Shown here: one piece after another, positions 8,404 to 17,153 of the stretch | How the letters are laid out: each line of letters starts with the position of its first letter | Position numbering within the stretch: position 1 is the first letter of the stretch | Assembly (NCBI GenBank): GCA_023400985.1 | Contig: JAEXEN010000001.1 | Location: 1 to 64,000, forward strand | From: Bacillota bacterium | Lineage (GTDB): Bacteria > Bacillota > Clostridia > Christensenellales > CAG-138 | DNA: 64,000 nt | Direction: 5' to 3' | Made by a program: the position numbers and the translations under genes | Notes under the pieces: model-generated | The model's database searches: none | Told to the model about the DNA's origin: nothing | The model's input: the letters and a program-made list of their open reading frames with translations, nothing else

Positions 8404-8835
8404 CTATCCGATTGTGCCTTTGCCCTTTGTGAGCTCGATTATATAGCCCGTGCTGTCATAGGAGAAGGAAACGAGAAGTATTTGACCTTCTTCTATCGAG
8501 TGCGTTCCGAGCTGACCCGTACCCGGTATAACCGCGAGATCGATATCCTGCGTAACGAGCCATCCGTCGCCCATGAGCCTTTGCACATACGCCCAAAGAT
8601 CGTCATATACCGTAGCGCTCACATAGGTATACTGTTTCGTTTTAACGCCGTTGTCGGTGGCGGTGTTGACCCCCGTGACCTCCCGCTCTCCCACCACAGA
8701 AGTGATGCTCGGTATTTTATCGCCGCTCATCTCATACTCCGTAAGCTTACCCGCGTTCGCGAGCGTAGCTCCGCAGCCCGTAAGTGCAAACAACAGCGCC
8801 ATAAGAAGCGCCGCCCCGCATACCACCCTTTTCAT
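8404..8835 (-). CDS. Small lipoprotein of unknown function
   Basis: 143-aa predicted lipoprotein: a basic N-terminus, a hydrophobic core and the lipobox LTGC at about residue 21. The mature part is acidic to neutral, has no Cys, and shows no motif I recognise. It may form a small beta-rich domain (TKQYTYVSATVYDD, LVSFSYDSTGYIIEL). GGGGG precedes the ATG. It is monocistronic, with a strong terminator behind it and the structured repeat upstream. Confidence 0.75.
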   Translation of the reverse strand: MKRVVCGAALLMALLFALTGCGATLANAGKLTEYEMSGDKIPSITSVVGEREVTGVNTATDNGVKTKQYTYVSATVYDDLWAYVQRLMGDGWLVTQDIDLAVIPGTGQLGTHSIEEGQILLVSFSYDSTGYIIELTKGKGTIG

Positions 8836-8859
8836 AAAAACCCCCTATTTTTACTTTCT

Positions 8860-9180
8860 CACCTTGCATTCCGAACCGATCGGAAATCAGGTAAAGCGAG
8901 TGTATCAGGTTTTATTCAAACTGCCTATCACTCGGAGGGTGATTTTTCGGCGCGTGCATCCGCACGCTTTCGCGGAAATGACTACGCCATTTCCGCGAGG
9001 GTCGCTGTGGCGGGTTTTTCAGGAAGTACCTGCGCCTTACGTCGCGGTCGGTACTTCCTGAGAGGAACGAAAGGCTACGTCTTTCATCCGTTTCGGCACG
9101 CAAGGCCGCAGGCCTTGGCCCGAAGGACTCCGGATTCGCCGGACGTGTACATGTAGTCGAAGCCGGAATAAATTAAGGAG
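8860..9180. repeat. Multi-hairpin dispersed intergenic repeat (copy A)
   Basis: The 449-bp gap holds a chain of inverted repeats, not a gene. In order: ATTCCGA/TCGGAAT-like; ATCAC/GTGAT followed by TTTT; CGCGGAAATG/CATTTCCGCG; CAGGAAGTAC/GTACTTCCTG; GAAAG/CTTTC; AAGGCC/GGCCTT; TCCGG/CCGGA. The block from the GAAAG/CTTTC hairpin onward (about 9070-9170) is nearly identical to 29390-29490, including CATCCGTTTCGGCACGC. The same order of hairpins at two unlinked loci suggests a repeat family or structured RNA. Confidence 0.75.
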
Positions 9181-9233
9181 CTATGGCCCCTCCATGGAGA
9201 GGCGGAGTTGACCGTCGCCAGTAGCGGATGAAG

Positions 9234-9268
9234 TAAAAAAATACGGGCACACGCAGGTGCGCCCGTAC
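9234..9268 (-). terminator. Terminator of the aldo/keto reductase gene
   Basis: On the minus strand TACGGGC (9261-9267) pairs with GCCCGTA (9242-9248), with a short inner CAC/GTG extension, followed by seven T residues. It lies 17 bp after the stop codon. Confidence 0.85.
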
Positions 9269-9284
9269 GGGATGCCACTTCGTG

Positions 9285-10400
9285 CTATTCCAGCGTACCC
9301 GCCGCGCGTTTAAGCTCTTCGATGATAGATATGTGCTGGGGGCAGACGGACTCGCAGTTGCCGCACGCGATACAGTCGCTTGCTTTGCCGTGGCGGTTTG
9401 TCGCCCAGAAGTAGTCGTTCTTGGCGACCGTGAGGTTATCATACACGAGCACCCTGTTCATGGCGCCGAGTACGCCGGGGATGGGGATACCCTGCGGGCA
9501 GCCCTTCATGCAGTACTCGCAGCTCGTGCAGGGAATACCCGGTATTTTCTCAAGCGTTTCCCTTGCCCGTTCCATCGTTTCTTGTTCCTTTTCATCAAGC
9601 GCCCGGAAATTTTTCATCGTGGCAAGGTTATCTTCCATCTGCTCTATGTTGGACATGCCGCTGAGCACGGTGATGACGTTATCGAGCGACGCCGCATAGC
9701 GGACCGCCCACGAAGCAAACGAAACGCCCGCATCCGCCTCGCGCAGCACCTTCGCGACGGGCTCCGGCGGCGCAGCGAGAAGTCCGCCCTTGACGGGCTC
9801 CATGATGATCACGGGCTTGCCGTGCTTTTTCGCGACCTCATAGCACTTGCGGGACTGCACGGAGGGGCTTTCCCAATCCGCATAGTTGATCTGCAACTGC
9901 ACAAACTCCGCTTCCGGATGGCGCGTCAATATGCCGTCCAGCGCCTTCGCGCCGTCGTGGAAGGAAAACCCGATATGCTTGATGAGCCCCTTGGCGCGCT
10001 GTTCCAGCACGAAATTCCAAAGGTCGTATTCCTCAAACACCTTAGTGCGCTCGTCGCCGCAGTTATGGAGCAGATAAAAATCGAAATACCCCGCGCCCGT
10101 CCTAATAAGTGAGGTATAGAACATCTGCCGCGCTTCCTCGGCGCTTTTCCCCATCCAGGCGGGGAGCTTGGTCGCCAGCTGAAAGCTTTCGCGCGGATAA
10201 CGGTCCACGACGGCGGTCTTGACAGCCGCCTCGGATTTACCGCCGGAATAGCCGTAGGCGGTATCGAAATAGGTGAAGCCCGCCGCGAGGAACTTATCCG
10301 CCATCGCCTTCACCTGCTCTATATCCACTTCCCCATCGAGCATAGGCAGGCGCATGAGTCCGAAACCGAGCTTTTTTATGTTTTTACCGAGATGATCCAT
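9285..10400 (-). CDS. Aldo/keto reductase with C-terminal 4Fe-4S domain
   Basis: NADPH-dependent oxidoreductase of the ferredoxin-fused AKR class. The AKR barrel spans roughly residues 1-275 and shows the catalytic tetrad: Asp and Tyr in FDTAYGY, Lys in LATKLP, His in YLLHNC. The C-terminal 90 residues carry cysteine clusters CTSCEYCMKGCPQG and CIACGNCESVCPQH, typical of two 4Fe-4S clusters, which may pass electrons between ferredoxin and the barrel. Substrate unknown. The ATG follows GGAGAAACGC. The gene is monocistronic, with its own terminator. Confidence 0.9.
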   Translation of the reverse strand: MDHLGKNIKKLGFGLMRLPMLDGEVDIEQVKAMADKFLAAGFTYFDTAYGYSGGKSEAAVKTAVVDRYPRESFQLATKLPAWMGKSAEEARQMFYTSLIRTGAGYFDFYLLHNCGDERTKVFEEYDLWNFVLEQRAKGLIKHIGFSFHDGAKALDGILTRHPEAEFVQLQINYADWESPSVQSRKCYEVAKKHGKPVIIMEPVKGGLLAAPPEPVAKVLREADAGVSFASWAVRYAASLDNVITVLSGMSNIEQMEDNLATMKNFRALDEKEQETMERARETLEKIPGIPCTSCEYCMKGCPQGIPIPGVLGAMNRVLVYDNLTVAKNDYFWATNRHGKASDCIACGNCESVCPQHISIIEELKRAAGTLE

Positions 10401-10486
10401 ATGCGTTTCTCCTTACCCCCGAAATAAATTTTACTTAAGCAGCACCCCTGTGGCGCTTATCGCATTGCCATCTGCAACGGATCACA

Positions 10487-11488
10487 TCAAACGGAAACCG
10501 TAAAACCGGCCTCCCGCCTGCCTGCGGTCACGCCGCAGTCGTTTTTGAAGCTCGACGCACCAAGACTTTCGAGCATTGCCTCCGTTTCGGGGCGCAGCGC
10601 CCCGAGGCCACCCAAAACAGCCTTGATGATCGTGGGCCACGCATCCTCGCTTCCGCTTTCCACCTTGAAGGCGATGCCGAAACCCTCCTTTTTCAGCCCG
10701 ATGCCGTAAACGCCGGCCGCACCGCCCTTGGCGACGAGGTTTTCATTCTCGTTGATATGGCCGCATAAAAAACCCGTTCCGCGCATCATCCCAGGGTTTT
10801 CGTGGATGCGCGGCACGAAGCGCGCAGCCGCGTTGGCAAGCCTATCGTCTTTGATATGATCGGGGCAGGCGAGGTTTTTGTAGGCCGTGGCGATGCTTTT
10901 CACGGGGACCGCAAATACCGGCACGCCGCAGCCGTCTATCCCGTCCGCCGCAATGGGATGTTCGCCGAGGGTTGTTATGGCGTTTCGAACAAGCCTGTCC
11001 GCAGCGCTCCCCATTTTCCAGTAATCCTTTACATCCGCGCCGGCGTTCCGTTGTATCAGCATGAGCGCGGCGTGCTTGCCCGCGCAGTTGTGGTAAAATT
11101 TGCGCCTCGGAAGCCCCGTCCTAAGCCGAGCCTCGTTGCTCAAGACGTGCGCGGGAAATGCGGGCTGCATGATGAGGTCGTTTTCGCTTAGGCCCGCTTT
11201 TTTGAAAATGCTTTCGAGCGCCGAAATATGGAAATCCTCGCCTGCGTGGGAGCCCGCAAAAATAACGCTTTCCCGCTCGGTGATACCGTAGCTTTCGTCG
11301 AGCCTTGATACGATGGCGGGAAGCGCCTGAATGGGCTTCGAGGCGGAACGGTAAAAAACGATTGCATCGGGATCTCCGAGGCTATAGACGACCTTGCCGA
11401 GCCTGTCTACGATCGCCAAAAAGCCCCTGTAGACATTGTCCAAAGTGTCCGAGCGGTATTCCCGCGCCAAAACGGCGGTTTCGTGCAT
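10487..11488 (-). CDS. Asparaginase family protein (Asparaginase_II, PF06089 type)
   Basis: Belongs to the rhizobial-type asparaginase family, distinct from the bacterial AnsA/AnsB fold. Family landmarks are an N-terminal REYRS segment, FYRSASKPIQALP, the Ser/Cys-rich SHAGEDFH block, the HNCAGKHAAML block, and DGCGVPVFA. Predicted to hydrolyse L-asparagine to aspartate and ammonia, but many family members are uncharacterised and substrate specificity is inferred. 333 aa is the normal length; the ATG follows GAGTGAGGAA. It lies 33 bp downstream of the transglutaminase-dockerin gene and may be read with it. Confidence 0.85.
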   Translation of the reverse strand: MHETAVLAREYRSDTLDNVYRGFLAIVDRLGKVVYSLGDPDAIVFYRSASKPIQALPAIVSRLDESYGITERESVIFAGSHAGEDFHISALESIFKKAGLSENDLIMQPAFPAHVLSNEARLRTGLPRRKFYHNCAGKHAALMLIQRNAGADVKDYWKMGSAADRLVRNAITTLGEHPIAADGIDGCGVPVFAVPVKSIATAYKNLACPDHIKDDRLANAAARFVPRIHENPGMMRGTGFLCGHINENENLVAKGGAAGVYGIGLKKEGFGIAFKVESGSEDAWPTIIKAVLGGLGALRPETEAMLESLGASSFKNDCGVTAGRREAGFTVSV

Positions 11489-11521
11489 GGTATTTTCCTC
11501 ACTCCCGTGTTAAAAAGTCCT

Positions 11522-13306
11522 TTACCGGCATATCCCGAGCGCGTCCAGAAGGTCTACAAGCCCGTCGCCGTTCATGTCGGCCAGGGAAAGCTGCTCCGGT
11601 TCAAGCGCGCCGCCAATTCTATACTTGCAGACCAGGAGCGCGTCCGTCACGTTGGCCCTGCCGTCGCCGTTGAGGTCGCCGAGGTATGGGGAGATATCAG
11701 CCGACAAAACCAAAACTTCCCCGGGTTCCCCGCCGCTGAGCAAAATGTACACGAGCCGCTGTTTGGGTACCCGGCTGCCCTCCCAATTGTCCGCTAAATA
11801 AAGGCTGAGCGGGCCGATAGCAAGCTCGCTGACGACATCGCTCTCCGTAAAGCTTTCTAATTTTATGGTTTCGGCGCTCTTTAGATTATAACGCTTGATG
11901 CTGTGCCCGTCATGATCGAAATAATAGAGGTTCCCGCCGTCAAACGCCGCAAAGGAGGTATTTTCGGCGATTATCGTTCCCATACCGAAGAGACTGCCGT
12001 AAACGGTCTTTCTGAGATCGCCCAGCGTGACGCGCTGATCTCCGACATGATGGGCGGGCAGCGTACCGTCGTTGTAATACCAGTACCCTGCGTCGTAAAA
12101 CATGCCGCCTTCCGCATCTTTCCAAAATGCGGAATACGGATGGGAAGCGGCTGATGTTTGAGGCGCCGTTCCTGCGGTAAGCTGTACGACGGCATCGTTG
12201 GTTTTTGATGTATAGCGGTCTTCGTTGAGCTCCGCTTCCGTCATCATGAAGCGGGTATGCATACAATACCCCATCCAGTCGAGATCGCCGTTATATTCGT
12301 AGCTTTCCGCATCGACGGCTATGGCGGGATCGTCCCAAGTCGCGTCAACATGGTACCAGCCGTATTCCGTCTGCACGAGATTCCACGCATGGTTCAAATT
12401 GTCGGAGGTCACCACGTAGGTATTGACGCCCGCTTCCTGCAACAGCGCCTTGTAGGCAAACGCGATGCCCTGACATACCGCGGTCCCTTTTACGAGCGCG
12501 CCGTAAGCGTTGAACGCGTCGGGAAAGGCAGAAGGATTATACAGCGCGCCATAGTTATACCGCGTGTGGACCACCATGTAGTCGTGCAGCGCAAGCGCCT
12601 TTTCGGTCTTTGCCATGACGGCGCTTGCGGGGAGCACGTTTTCGAGTGCGGCCAAGATGACCGCTGTAAGCTCGGCACGCTGCGCGCGCGCATCTTCCTC
12701 GCTCCGGCTTAAAAACAGTACGATGGACCGCATCCCACCGGTCGCGCCCACAACAAAATATGTGCTTTCGTAGTAAAAATACTGCGGGTAGGAATTGACC
12801 ACCGCCGTAAGGCAGATATTGATTTTTTCGAGTGTATCGTCATTGTTGGGAAGATTCAGCCCGCTTAGATCCACAGTGGTCCCGTAGTTTTCCATCGTCT
12901 CAACGATACGCGCAGCCAAGGTAACATAGACGCTCGGCACGGCGAATGTCGAAATTCCGCCTCCAAGCTGCAATTGCATGCCGTTGAGGCCGCCAAACGG
13001 TAGCGCGCCGCTAAGCTCCCCATGGTAAATCGAAGGTTCCTCGGGCGTTTCGCCTGCGACGTCGGTCGGTGCGGGTGTCTCCCCGCCGCCTTCTGTCGCA
13101 ATGGGCGTAACCGGAACCGGCGTTTCCGGGTCCCCGGCTTCCGCGGGCCCGGCAGGTACGGGAGTTCCCGTATCGGTCACCGCGGGCCCGTCGGGGGCAG
13201 GCGTTTGCTCTTCACCTTCGGCAAACACGCCCGTAACGGAAAACAGCATGAGCAAAAACGCGACGATCAAGCTGAACAGCCTGAAGCGCTTCTTTCTATA
13301 CAACAT
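11522..13306 (-). CDS. Secreted transglutaminase-like protein with C-terminal dockerin repeats
   Basis: 594-aa exported protein. An N-terminal signal peptide (residues 1-30, ending near VFAEGE) precedes a Pro/Thr linker of about 80 residues. The middle holds a transglutaminase-like/CYI-type domain with a Cys-His-Asp triad: GTAVCQG, LNHAWN and VDATWDDP (about residues 270-335). The extreme C-terminus has two calcium-binding loops of dockerin type I, DLNGDGRANVTDALL and DMNGDGLVDLLDALG. Dockerins bind cohesins, so this protein may be docked to a surface partner that is not in this window. The ATG lacks a Shine-Dalgarno site, and a TATAAT lies only 5 nt upstream, so translation may be leaderless. 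Confidence 0.85.
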   Translation of the reverse strand: MLYRKKRFRLFSLIVAFLLMLFSVTGVFAEGEEQTPAPDGPAVTDTGTPVPAGPAEAGDPETPVPVTPIATEGGGETPAPTDVAGETPEEPSIYHGELSGALPFGGLNGMQLQLGGGISTFAVPSVYVTLAARIVETMENYGTTVDLSGLNLPNNDDTLEKINICLTAVVNSYPQYFYYESTYFVVGATGGMRSIVLFLSRSEEDARAQRAELTAVILAALENVLPASAVMAKTEKALALHDYMVVHTRYNYGALYNPSAFPDAFNAYGALVKGTAVCQGIAFAYKALLQEAGVNTYVVTSDNLNHAWNLVQTEYGWYHVDATWDDPAIAVDAESYEYNGDLDWMGYCMHTRFMMTEAELNEDRYTSKTNDAVVQLTAGTAPQTSAASHPYSAFWKDAEGGMFYDAGYWYYNDGTLPAHHVGDQRVTLGDLRKTVYGSLFGMGTIIAENTSFAAFDGGNLYYFDHDGHSIKRYNLKSAETIKLESFTESDVVSELAIGPLSLYLADNWEGSRVPKQRLVYILLSGGEPGEVLVLSADISPYLGDLNGDGRANVTDALLVCKYRIGGALEPEQLSLADMNGDGLVDLLDALGICR

Positions 13307-13387
13307 AGCTTATTATAACGTATTTTTTTCAGTTTTTGAAATAAGTTTGTTTACAATAAGTCGCTGCCCACGATCCTTCTCCTTCGT

Positions 13388-14926
13388 CTATCGGTCCAAT
13401 GCCGTTTCGCTCTGCTTATAGAGCGTCCACGCCCCGTCCTCGAAAACAAGGTAGGAATATCCCGCGACCGGACTAGAGTATGCGCTGCCTTTCACGTGCT
13501 CGAGCCGTAGCATATACCGCCCGTCGAGCCATACGACCTCCGCCCATCCGACCGAGTTTGCAAAATCGTTTGCGGGAATATCGAGCCCTACCGTGTTCTC
13601 CGGAATAAAAAGCGTATTCTCATAGGTCTTCGCAGCGAACGGCGCGTTTGCCGCTACGGTCAAAACGTCTTTGAAAGCATTCTCCGTATATTTGAGAAGA
13701 TGCATTTCCAAACATCTCACTATGTCCGGCGCGCTTTCATCGGAATAGCTAAACACCACAAAAAACTCCTCCGCCCCGTCGCCGTCGAGATCGTTAAGCA
13801 CGTAGTTGTAGGCGCTGCTTCCCGGATGGCGATAAAGCGCGTCAAGCTTTCTCTCCCCTCGGTAGAGCTGCGTTTCCACGACGATGCAGCTATTGTCATT
13901 CGTGCTTACATCCGAAAGGTACACGCGGTCCATCACATTGCCGCTCCCCGTAAGGTCCGCCCCCATGCTGCCGAGCGGACCGTACACATTGGCATCGGCA
14001 TCAATCGAAAGCACGCCTCTAAGCCTTTCCCGCACGGCCGCGCGCTGATCCGCGTCGGTGACCATAACGTTTTCGCGGATGGGCTCCCATCCGTTTTCAG
14101 TAAGGCTGTACTCACTGAACACCGTCGCATAGCGCTGGTTGTCCGTCGGGTCGGTCGCGAACACGGTCTCAACGACACGGAGCGCAAGCTCGTAACCGTC
14201 CGTCAGATACACGTTTACGCCCGCGCATCGGCCATAAACGGAAAGCGGTTGCGCCCCTGCCTCCGCCATCCACGCCTGCTTTTCCACCCATGTATTGTCG
14301 TAGCGGGCCATGATCTCCGTTAAGCTGCCGTCGGCAACGTGAAAAACGTGCACGTCGGCTTCCCCGCCGGTACTGCCGTAGTAGTAGGTAAGGATGATCT
14401 CATCCGTTGTATCGCCGTCGAGGTCGGAGCATTGTATCGTGGCATCGCGGTAGATAGGATTCAGCTCCGCGTCCAATACGGACGGGAACTCGGCCTCCCA
14501 CGCGCCCGAAGCCGTCGTGAGCACGATCCTGTTGCGGCAATATTTCTCCCTTTCTTGTGCCAAAGAGACGGAAAGCGTATTCCCCTCGCGGTTCCCGTTT
14601 ACCATCACGCCGTAAAAGACGTTGGGCTTCCCCCCGTTGAGCCATGCGCCGCATTGGCTCGTCCAATCGGTAAAGATATAGCGCGGATCTATGGCCGTTT
14701 CCGCGTCCGCCGCGAGACTTATCGTGGGACTTGCGGCAGCCGCGCTCTCCGTTGTCGACGGCGTAAACGAGCTTATCGGCAAGGAGGCTTCCACAACCGG
14801 CGTAACGGCGTTGAAAGCCGCGCCGTTCGAGCATGCCGTAAGCGTGGCCACGCACAGCGCGGTGAGCATGGCCGCCGAGAAAAGCATTCTAGGCCGTCTG
14901 CCTATGTTTTTTATACGTTCTGGCAT
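13388..14926 (-). CDS. Large lipoprotein with calcium-loop-like repeats, function unknown
   Basis: 512-aa predicted lipoprotein with lipobox LTAC at about residue 32. The mature part contains two acidic loops, SDLDGDTTDEI and NDLDGDGAEEF, spaced about 200 residues apart and resembling FG-GAP/VCBS-type repeats, suggesting two related beta-rich halves. No catalytic motif is recognised. ATG 14926 is preferred over ATG 14941 because GGAGG (14933-14937) is 6 nt upstream of the former. It lies upstream of the transglutaminase gene on the same strand (81 bp apart). Confidence 0.8.
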   Translation of the reverse strand: MPERIKNIGRRPRMLFSAAMLTALCVATLTACSNGAAFNAVTPVVEASLPISSFTPSTTESAAAASPTISLAADAETAIDPRYIFTDWTSQCGAWLNGGKPNVFYGVMVNGNREGNTLSVSLAQEREKYCRNRIVLTTASGAWEAEFPSVLDAELNPIYRDATIQCSDLDGDTTDEIILTYYYGSTGGEADVHVFHVADGSLTEIMARYDNTWVEKQAWMAEAGAQPLSVYGRCAGVNVYLTDGYELALRVVETVFATDPTDNQRYATVFSEYSLTENGWEPIRENVMVTDADQRAAVRERLRGVLSIDADANVYGPLGSMGADLTGSGNVMDRVYLSDVSTNDNSCIVVETQLYRGERKLDALYRHPGSSAYNYVLNDLDGDGAEEFFVVFSYSDESAPDIVRCLEMHLLKYTENAFKDVLTVAANAPFAAKTYENTLFIPENTVGLDIPANDFANSVGWAEVVWLDGRYMLRLEHVKGSAYSSPVAGYSYLVFEDGAWTLYKQSETALDR

Positions 14927-15040
14927 AGCGCGCCTCCGCATTAATCGTTTGCTTAACGAAAGGATACCATTCCCCGGCTTCCGCGGTCAAGCGGGTTTGA
15001 TGAACAAAATTTGAATGTTTTATCGGATAGCGATCAAAGG

Positions 15041-15068
15041 TTGACATATGCTCGATTTACGGTATAAT
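15041..15068 (+). promoter_or_regulatory. Promoter of the citrate/isopropylmalate-synthase-like gene
   Basis: TTGACA (15041-15046), a 16-bp spacer and TATAAT (15063-15068). The transcription start should fall near 15075, just before the palindrome at 15087-15102. Confidence 0.75.
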
Positions 15069-15086
15069 GCTAACTATATTTTAAAT

Positions 15087-15102
15087 TGTATACTTGTATA
15101 CA
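15087..15102. promoter_or_regulatory. Palindromic operator TGTATAC-TT-GTATACA
   Basis: A perfect 7-2-7 inverted repeat lies directly downstream of the predicted transcription start, the classic position for a repressor. A further half-site-like GAATACA follows. The TGTATACA core resembles operators of GntR-family regulators; no such regulator is encoded in this window, so the binding protein is unknown. Confidence 0.55.
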
Positions 15103-15132
15103 TGAATACATCAAGGGAAAAGGAGAACAAGT

Positions 15133-16518
15133 ATGAGCAAGATCGTGTTTGACGACCATGCCAACCTTCTGAAGGAAGACTATTACAAATATGAAGTGCA
15201 GGATGTGGAACAGCCCAACCTGTTTTCCGAGATCTTCGATTTCGACCAGATACCCAAGGTAGCGTTCAACTACCGCACCGTGCCCATGCGCATGCCGGAA
15301 GAGATATGGATTACCGATACCACCTTCCGCGACGGCCAGCAATCCCGCGCGCCGTTCACACCCGCGCAGATATTAAGGCTCTACGACCTTATGCACGAGC
15401 TCGGCGGCCCGCGCGGCGTGATACGCCAAAGCGAGTTTTTCGTATACAGCAAGCAGGACAGGCAGGCGCTCGAGCTTTGCATGCAACGCGGCTACCGCTT
15501 CCCCGAGATCACGACATGGATACGCGCCACCGAAAAGGATTTTGACCTCGTGAAGGAGATCGGCGTACAGGAAACGGGCATTTTGGTGAGCTGCTCGGAT
15601 TACCACATCTTCAAAAAGATGAACATGTCGCGCTCGGAGGCCATGGAGCAGTATTTGAAGGTTGTGAAGATGGCGCTCGAGCGCGGCATACGCCCCCGCT
15701 GCCATTTTGAAGATATCACGCGGGCCGATTTTTACGGCTTCGTGGTACCTTTTGCCTACGCGCTTGAGCAGCTCAGCGAGGAAAGCGGTGTCCCCATCAA
15801 AATACGCTGTTGCGATACGATGGGGCTTGGCGTATCCTACCCGGGTGCGTCGCTTCCGCGGAGCGTGCCGGGCATCATCTACGGTATGCGCCACTACGCG
15901 AGCGTCCCGAGCTCCCTCCTCGAATGGCACGGGCATAACGATTTTTACAAGGCCGTGACGAACGCCGCCACGGCGTGGCTCTACGGCTCTTCGGCGGTGA
16001 ACTGCTCGCTCTTAGGCATCGGCGAGCGCACCGGCAACTGCCCGCTCGAGGGGATGGTCATGGAATACTGCTCACTCCGCGGCCATAACGACGGCATGCG
16101 CCTAGACGCGATCACCGAAATTGCGGACTACTTCAAGACCGAGATCAAATACGACATACCGCCGCAGACGCCCTTTGTCGGGCGCGATTTCTGTGCCACC
16201 CGTGCAGGCATCCATGCGGACGGGCTTTTAAAATCCGAGCACATCTACAGCATTTTCAATACCGAGGCCATCTTGAACCGCCCCTCCACGGTGGTGGTGG
16301 ACGCGCACAGCGGGCTTGCCGGCGTGGCGTATTGGATGAACGCAAATATCCCCTCGCAAAAAGGCGTGGCGGAGCCGCTCAGCAAAAAGGACCCCGCCGT
16401 CATGCGCGTGAAGGCGCGGCTCGATGAGCTTTACGCTGAGGGTCGCACCACTTCTATGAGCGGCAAGGAACTCCATGCCATATGCCGCGAGCTTGCGCCG
16501 GAACTGTATGCCGGATAA
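15133..16518 (+). CDS. DRE-TIM metallolyase, Re-citrate synthase / isopropylmalate synthase-like
   Basis: 461-aa enzyme of the isopropylmalate/homocitrate/citramalate synthase superfamily, condensing an acyl-CoA with a 2-keto acid. Metal and substrate motifs are clear: ITDTTFRDGQQSR at about residue 60, RCHFEDITRADFYG, and the two-His metal site in LEWHGHNDFYKAV followed by LGIGERTGNCPLEG. It lacks the C-terminal regulatory domain of leucine-inhibited LeuA. By overall pattern it resembles the protein group that includes the Clostridium kluyveri Re-citrate synthase; a role in citrate and glutamate synthesis is therefore plausible, but isopropylmalate or citramalate synthesis is not excluded. 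AAAGGAGAACAAGT precedes the ATG. Confidence 0.85.
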   Translation: MSKIVFDDHANLLKEDYYKYEVQDVEQPNLFSEIFDFDQIPKVAFNYRTVPMRMPEEIWITDTTFRDGQQSRAPFTPAQILRLYDLMHELGGPRGVIRQSEFFVYSKQDRQALELCMQRGYRFPEITTWIRATEKDFDLVKEIGVQETGILVSCSDYHIFKKMNMSRSEAMEQYLKVVKMALERGIRPRCHFEDITRADFYGFVVPFAYALEQLSEESGVPIKIRCCDTMGLGVSYPGASLPRSVPGIIYGMRHYASVPSSLLEWHGHNDFYKAVTNAATAWLYGSSAVNCSLLGIGERTGNCPLEGMVMEYCSLRGHNDGMRLDAITEIADYFKTEIKYDIPPQTPFVGRDFCATRAGIHADGLLKSEHIYSIFNTEAILNRPSTVVVDAHSGLAGVAYWMNANIPSQKGVAEPLSKKDPAVMRVKARLDELYAEGRTTSMSGKELHAICRELAPELYAG

Positions 16519-16599
16519 TTTGGCTTTTCAACATAGCGCGACGCGGTCGCATTATGCTATAATGGCCATACAAACCGAGCTGACGGAGAGGTGTCGCAT

Positions 16600-17049
16600 A
16601 TGGCAAAGAAGGAAGAAACATATACCGAAAAGGATAAGATACTCTGGCACGACCGCAAGCGCATTTTGGGCATGCCCATTAGTTTTACCAGGTACGAGGT
16701 GGATCAAAGCCGTTTGACCATGCGCAAGGGCCTTTTCCGCACGGAAACGGACGAACTGCTTCTCTACCGCGTGCTCGACATCAAAATGGTGCGCACATTC
16801 GGGCAAAAGATATTTGGAGTGGGCACGTTGAACCTGTATTGCGCGGACCAAAGTAACCGCGTTTTGGATCTAAAAAACATCAAAAAGCCGGACGCCGTGC
16901 GCAAATTCTTAAGCCGCGCCGTGGAGCAGGAACGAAACGATAAGGGCGTGACAGGCCGCGAGATCTACGGCATGACGAACGTCAGCCTGCAGGACGGCGA
17001 GCAGGACCACGACTTTACGGATTTCGATGGGGATGGGATTCCCGGCTAA
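16600..17049 (+). CDS. PH-domain (bPH_2) protein
   Basis: 149-aa soluble protein matching the bacterial pleckstrin-homology-like bPH_2 domain. The pattern is a beta-barrel with RYEVDQSRLTMRKGLF, the TDELLLYRVLDIKM strand pair, and a C-terminal helix NIKKPDAVRKFL. Related proteins (YdbS/YdbT type) are usually membrane-linked, but no membrane helix is present here. ATG 16600 has an AGAGGTG site at the right distance; the upstream GTG at 16591 would sit on that site. It ends 67 bp before a strong terminator. Confidence 0.75.
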   Translation: MAKKEETYTEKDKILWHDRKRILGMPISFTRYEVDQSRLTMRKGLFRTETDELLLYRVLDIKMVRTFGQKIFGVGTLNLYCADQSNRVLDLKNIKKPDAVRKFLSRAVEQERNDKGVTGREIYGMTNVSLQDGEQDHDFTDFDGDGIPG

Positions 17050-17063
17050 CCACCGGGTCGCGA

Positions 17064-17104
17064 AAGTGCTCTGCGGCATTTTTGTGAGGTTGCACGCTTT
17101 ACCT
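17064..17104. repeat. Fragment of the dispersed intergenic repeat (copy C)
   Basis: A small hairpin AAGTGC/GCATTT followed by T residues and GAGGTTGCACGCTTTACCT. The same arrangement (hairpin, T-run, GAGGTTGTACGCTTTACCT) begins the repeat at 29308. Only the first module is present here. Confidence 0.5.
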
Positions 17105-17115
17105 ATCCGTTCTGT

Positions 17116-17150
17116 GGCCGTGGCGCATTTTTGGCGCCGCGGCTTTTTTT
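17116..17150 (+). terminator. Rho-independent terminator of the PH-domain gene
   Basis: The stem GCCG-T-GGCGC / GCGCC-G-CGGC is followed by seven T residues (17144-17150). Confidence 0.85.
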
Positions 17151-17153
17151 GTA

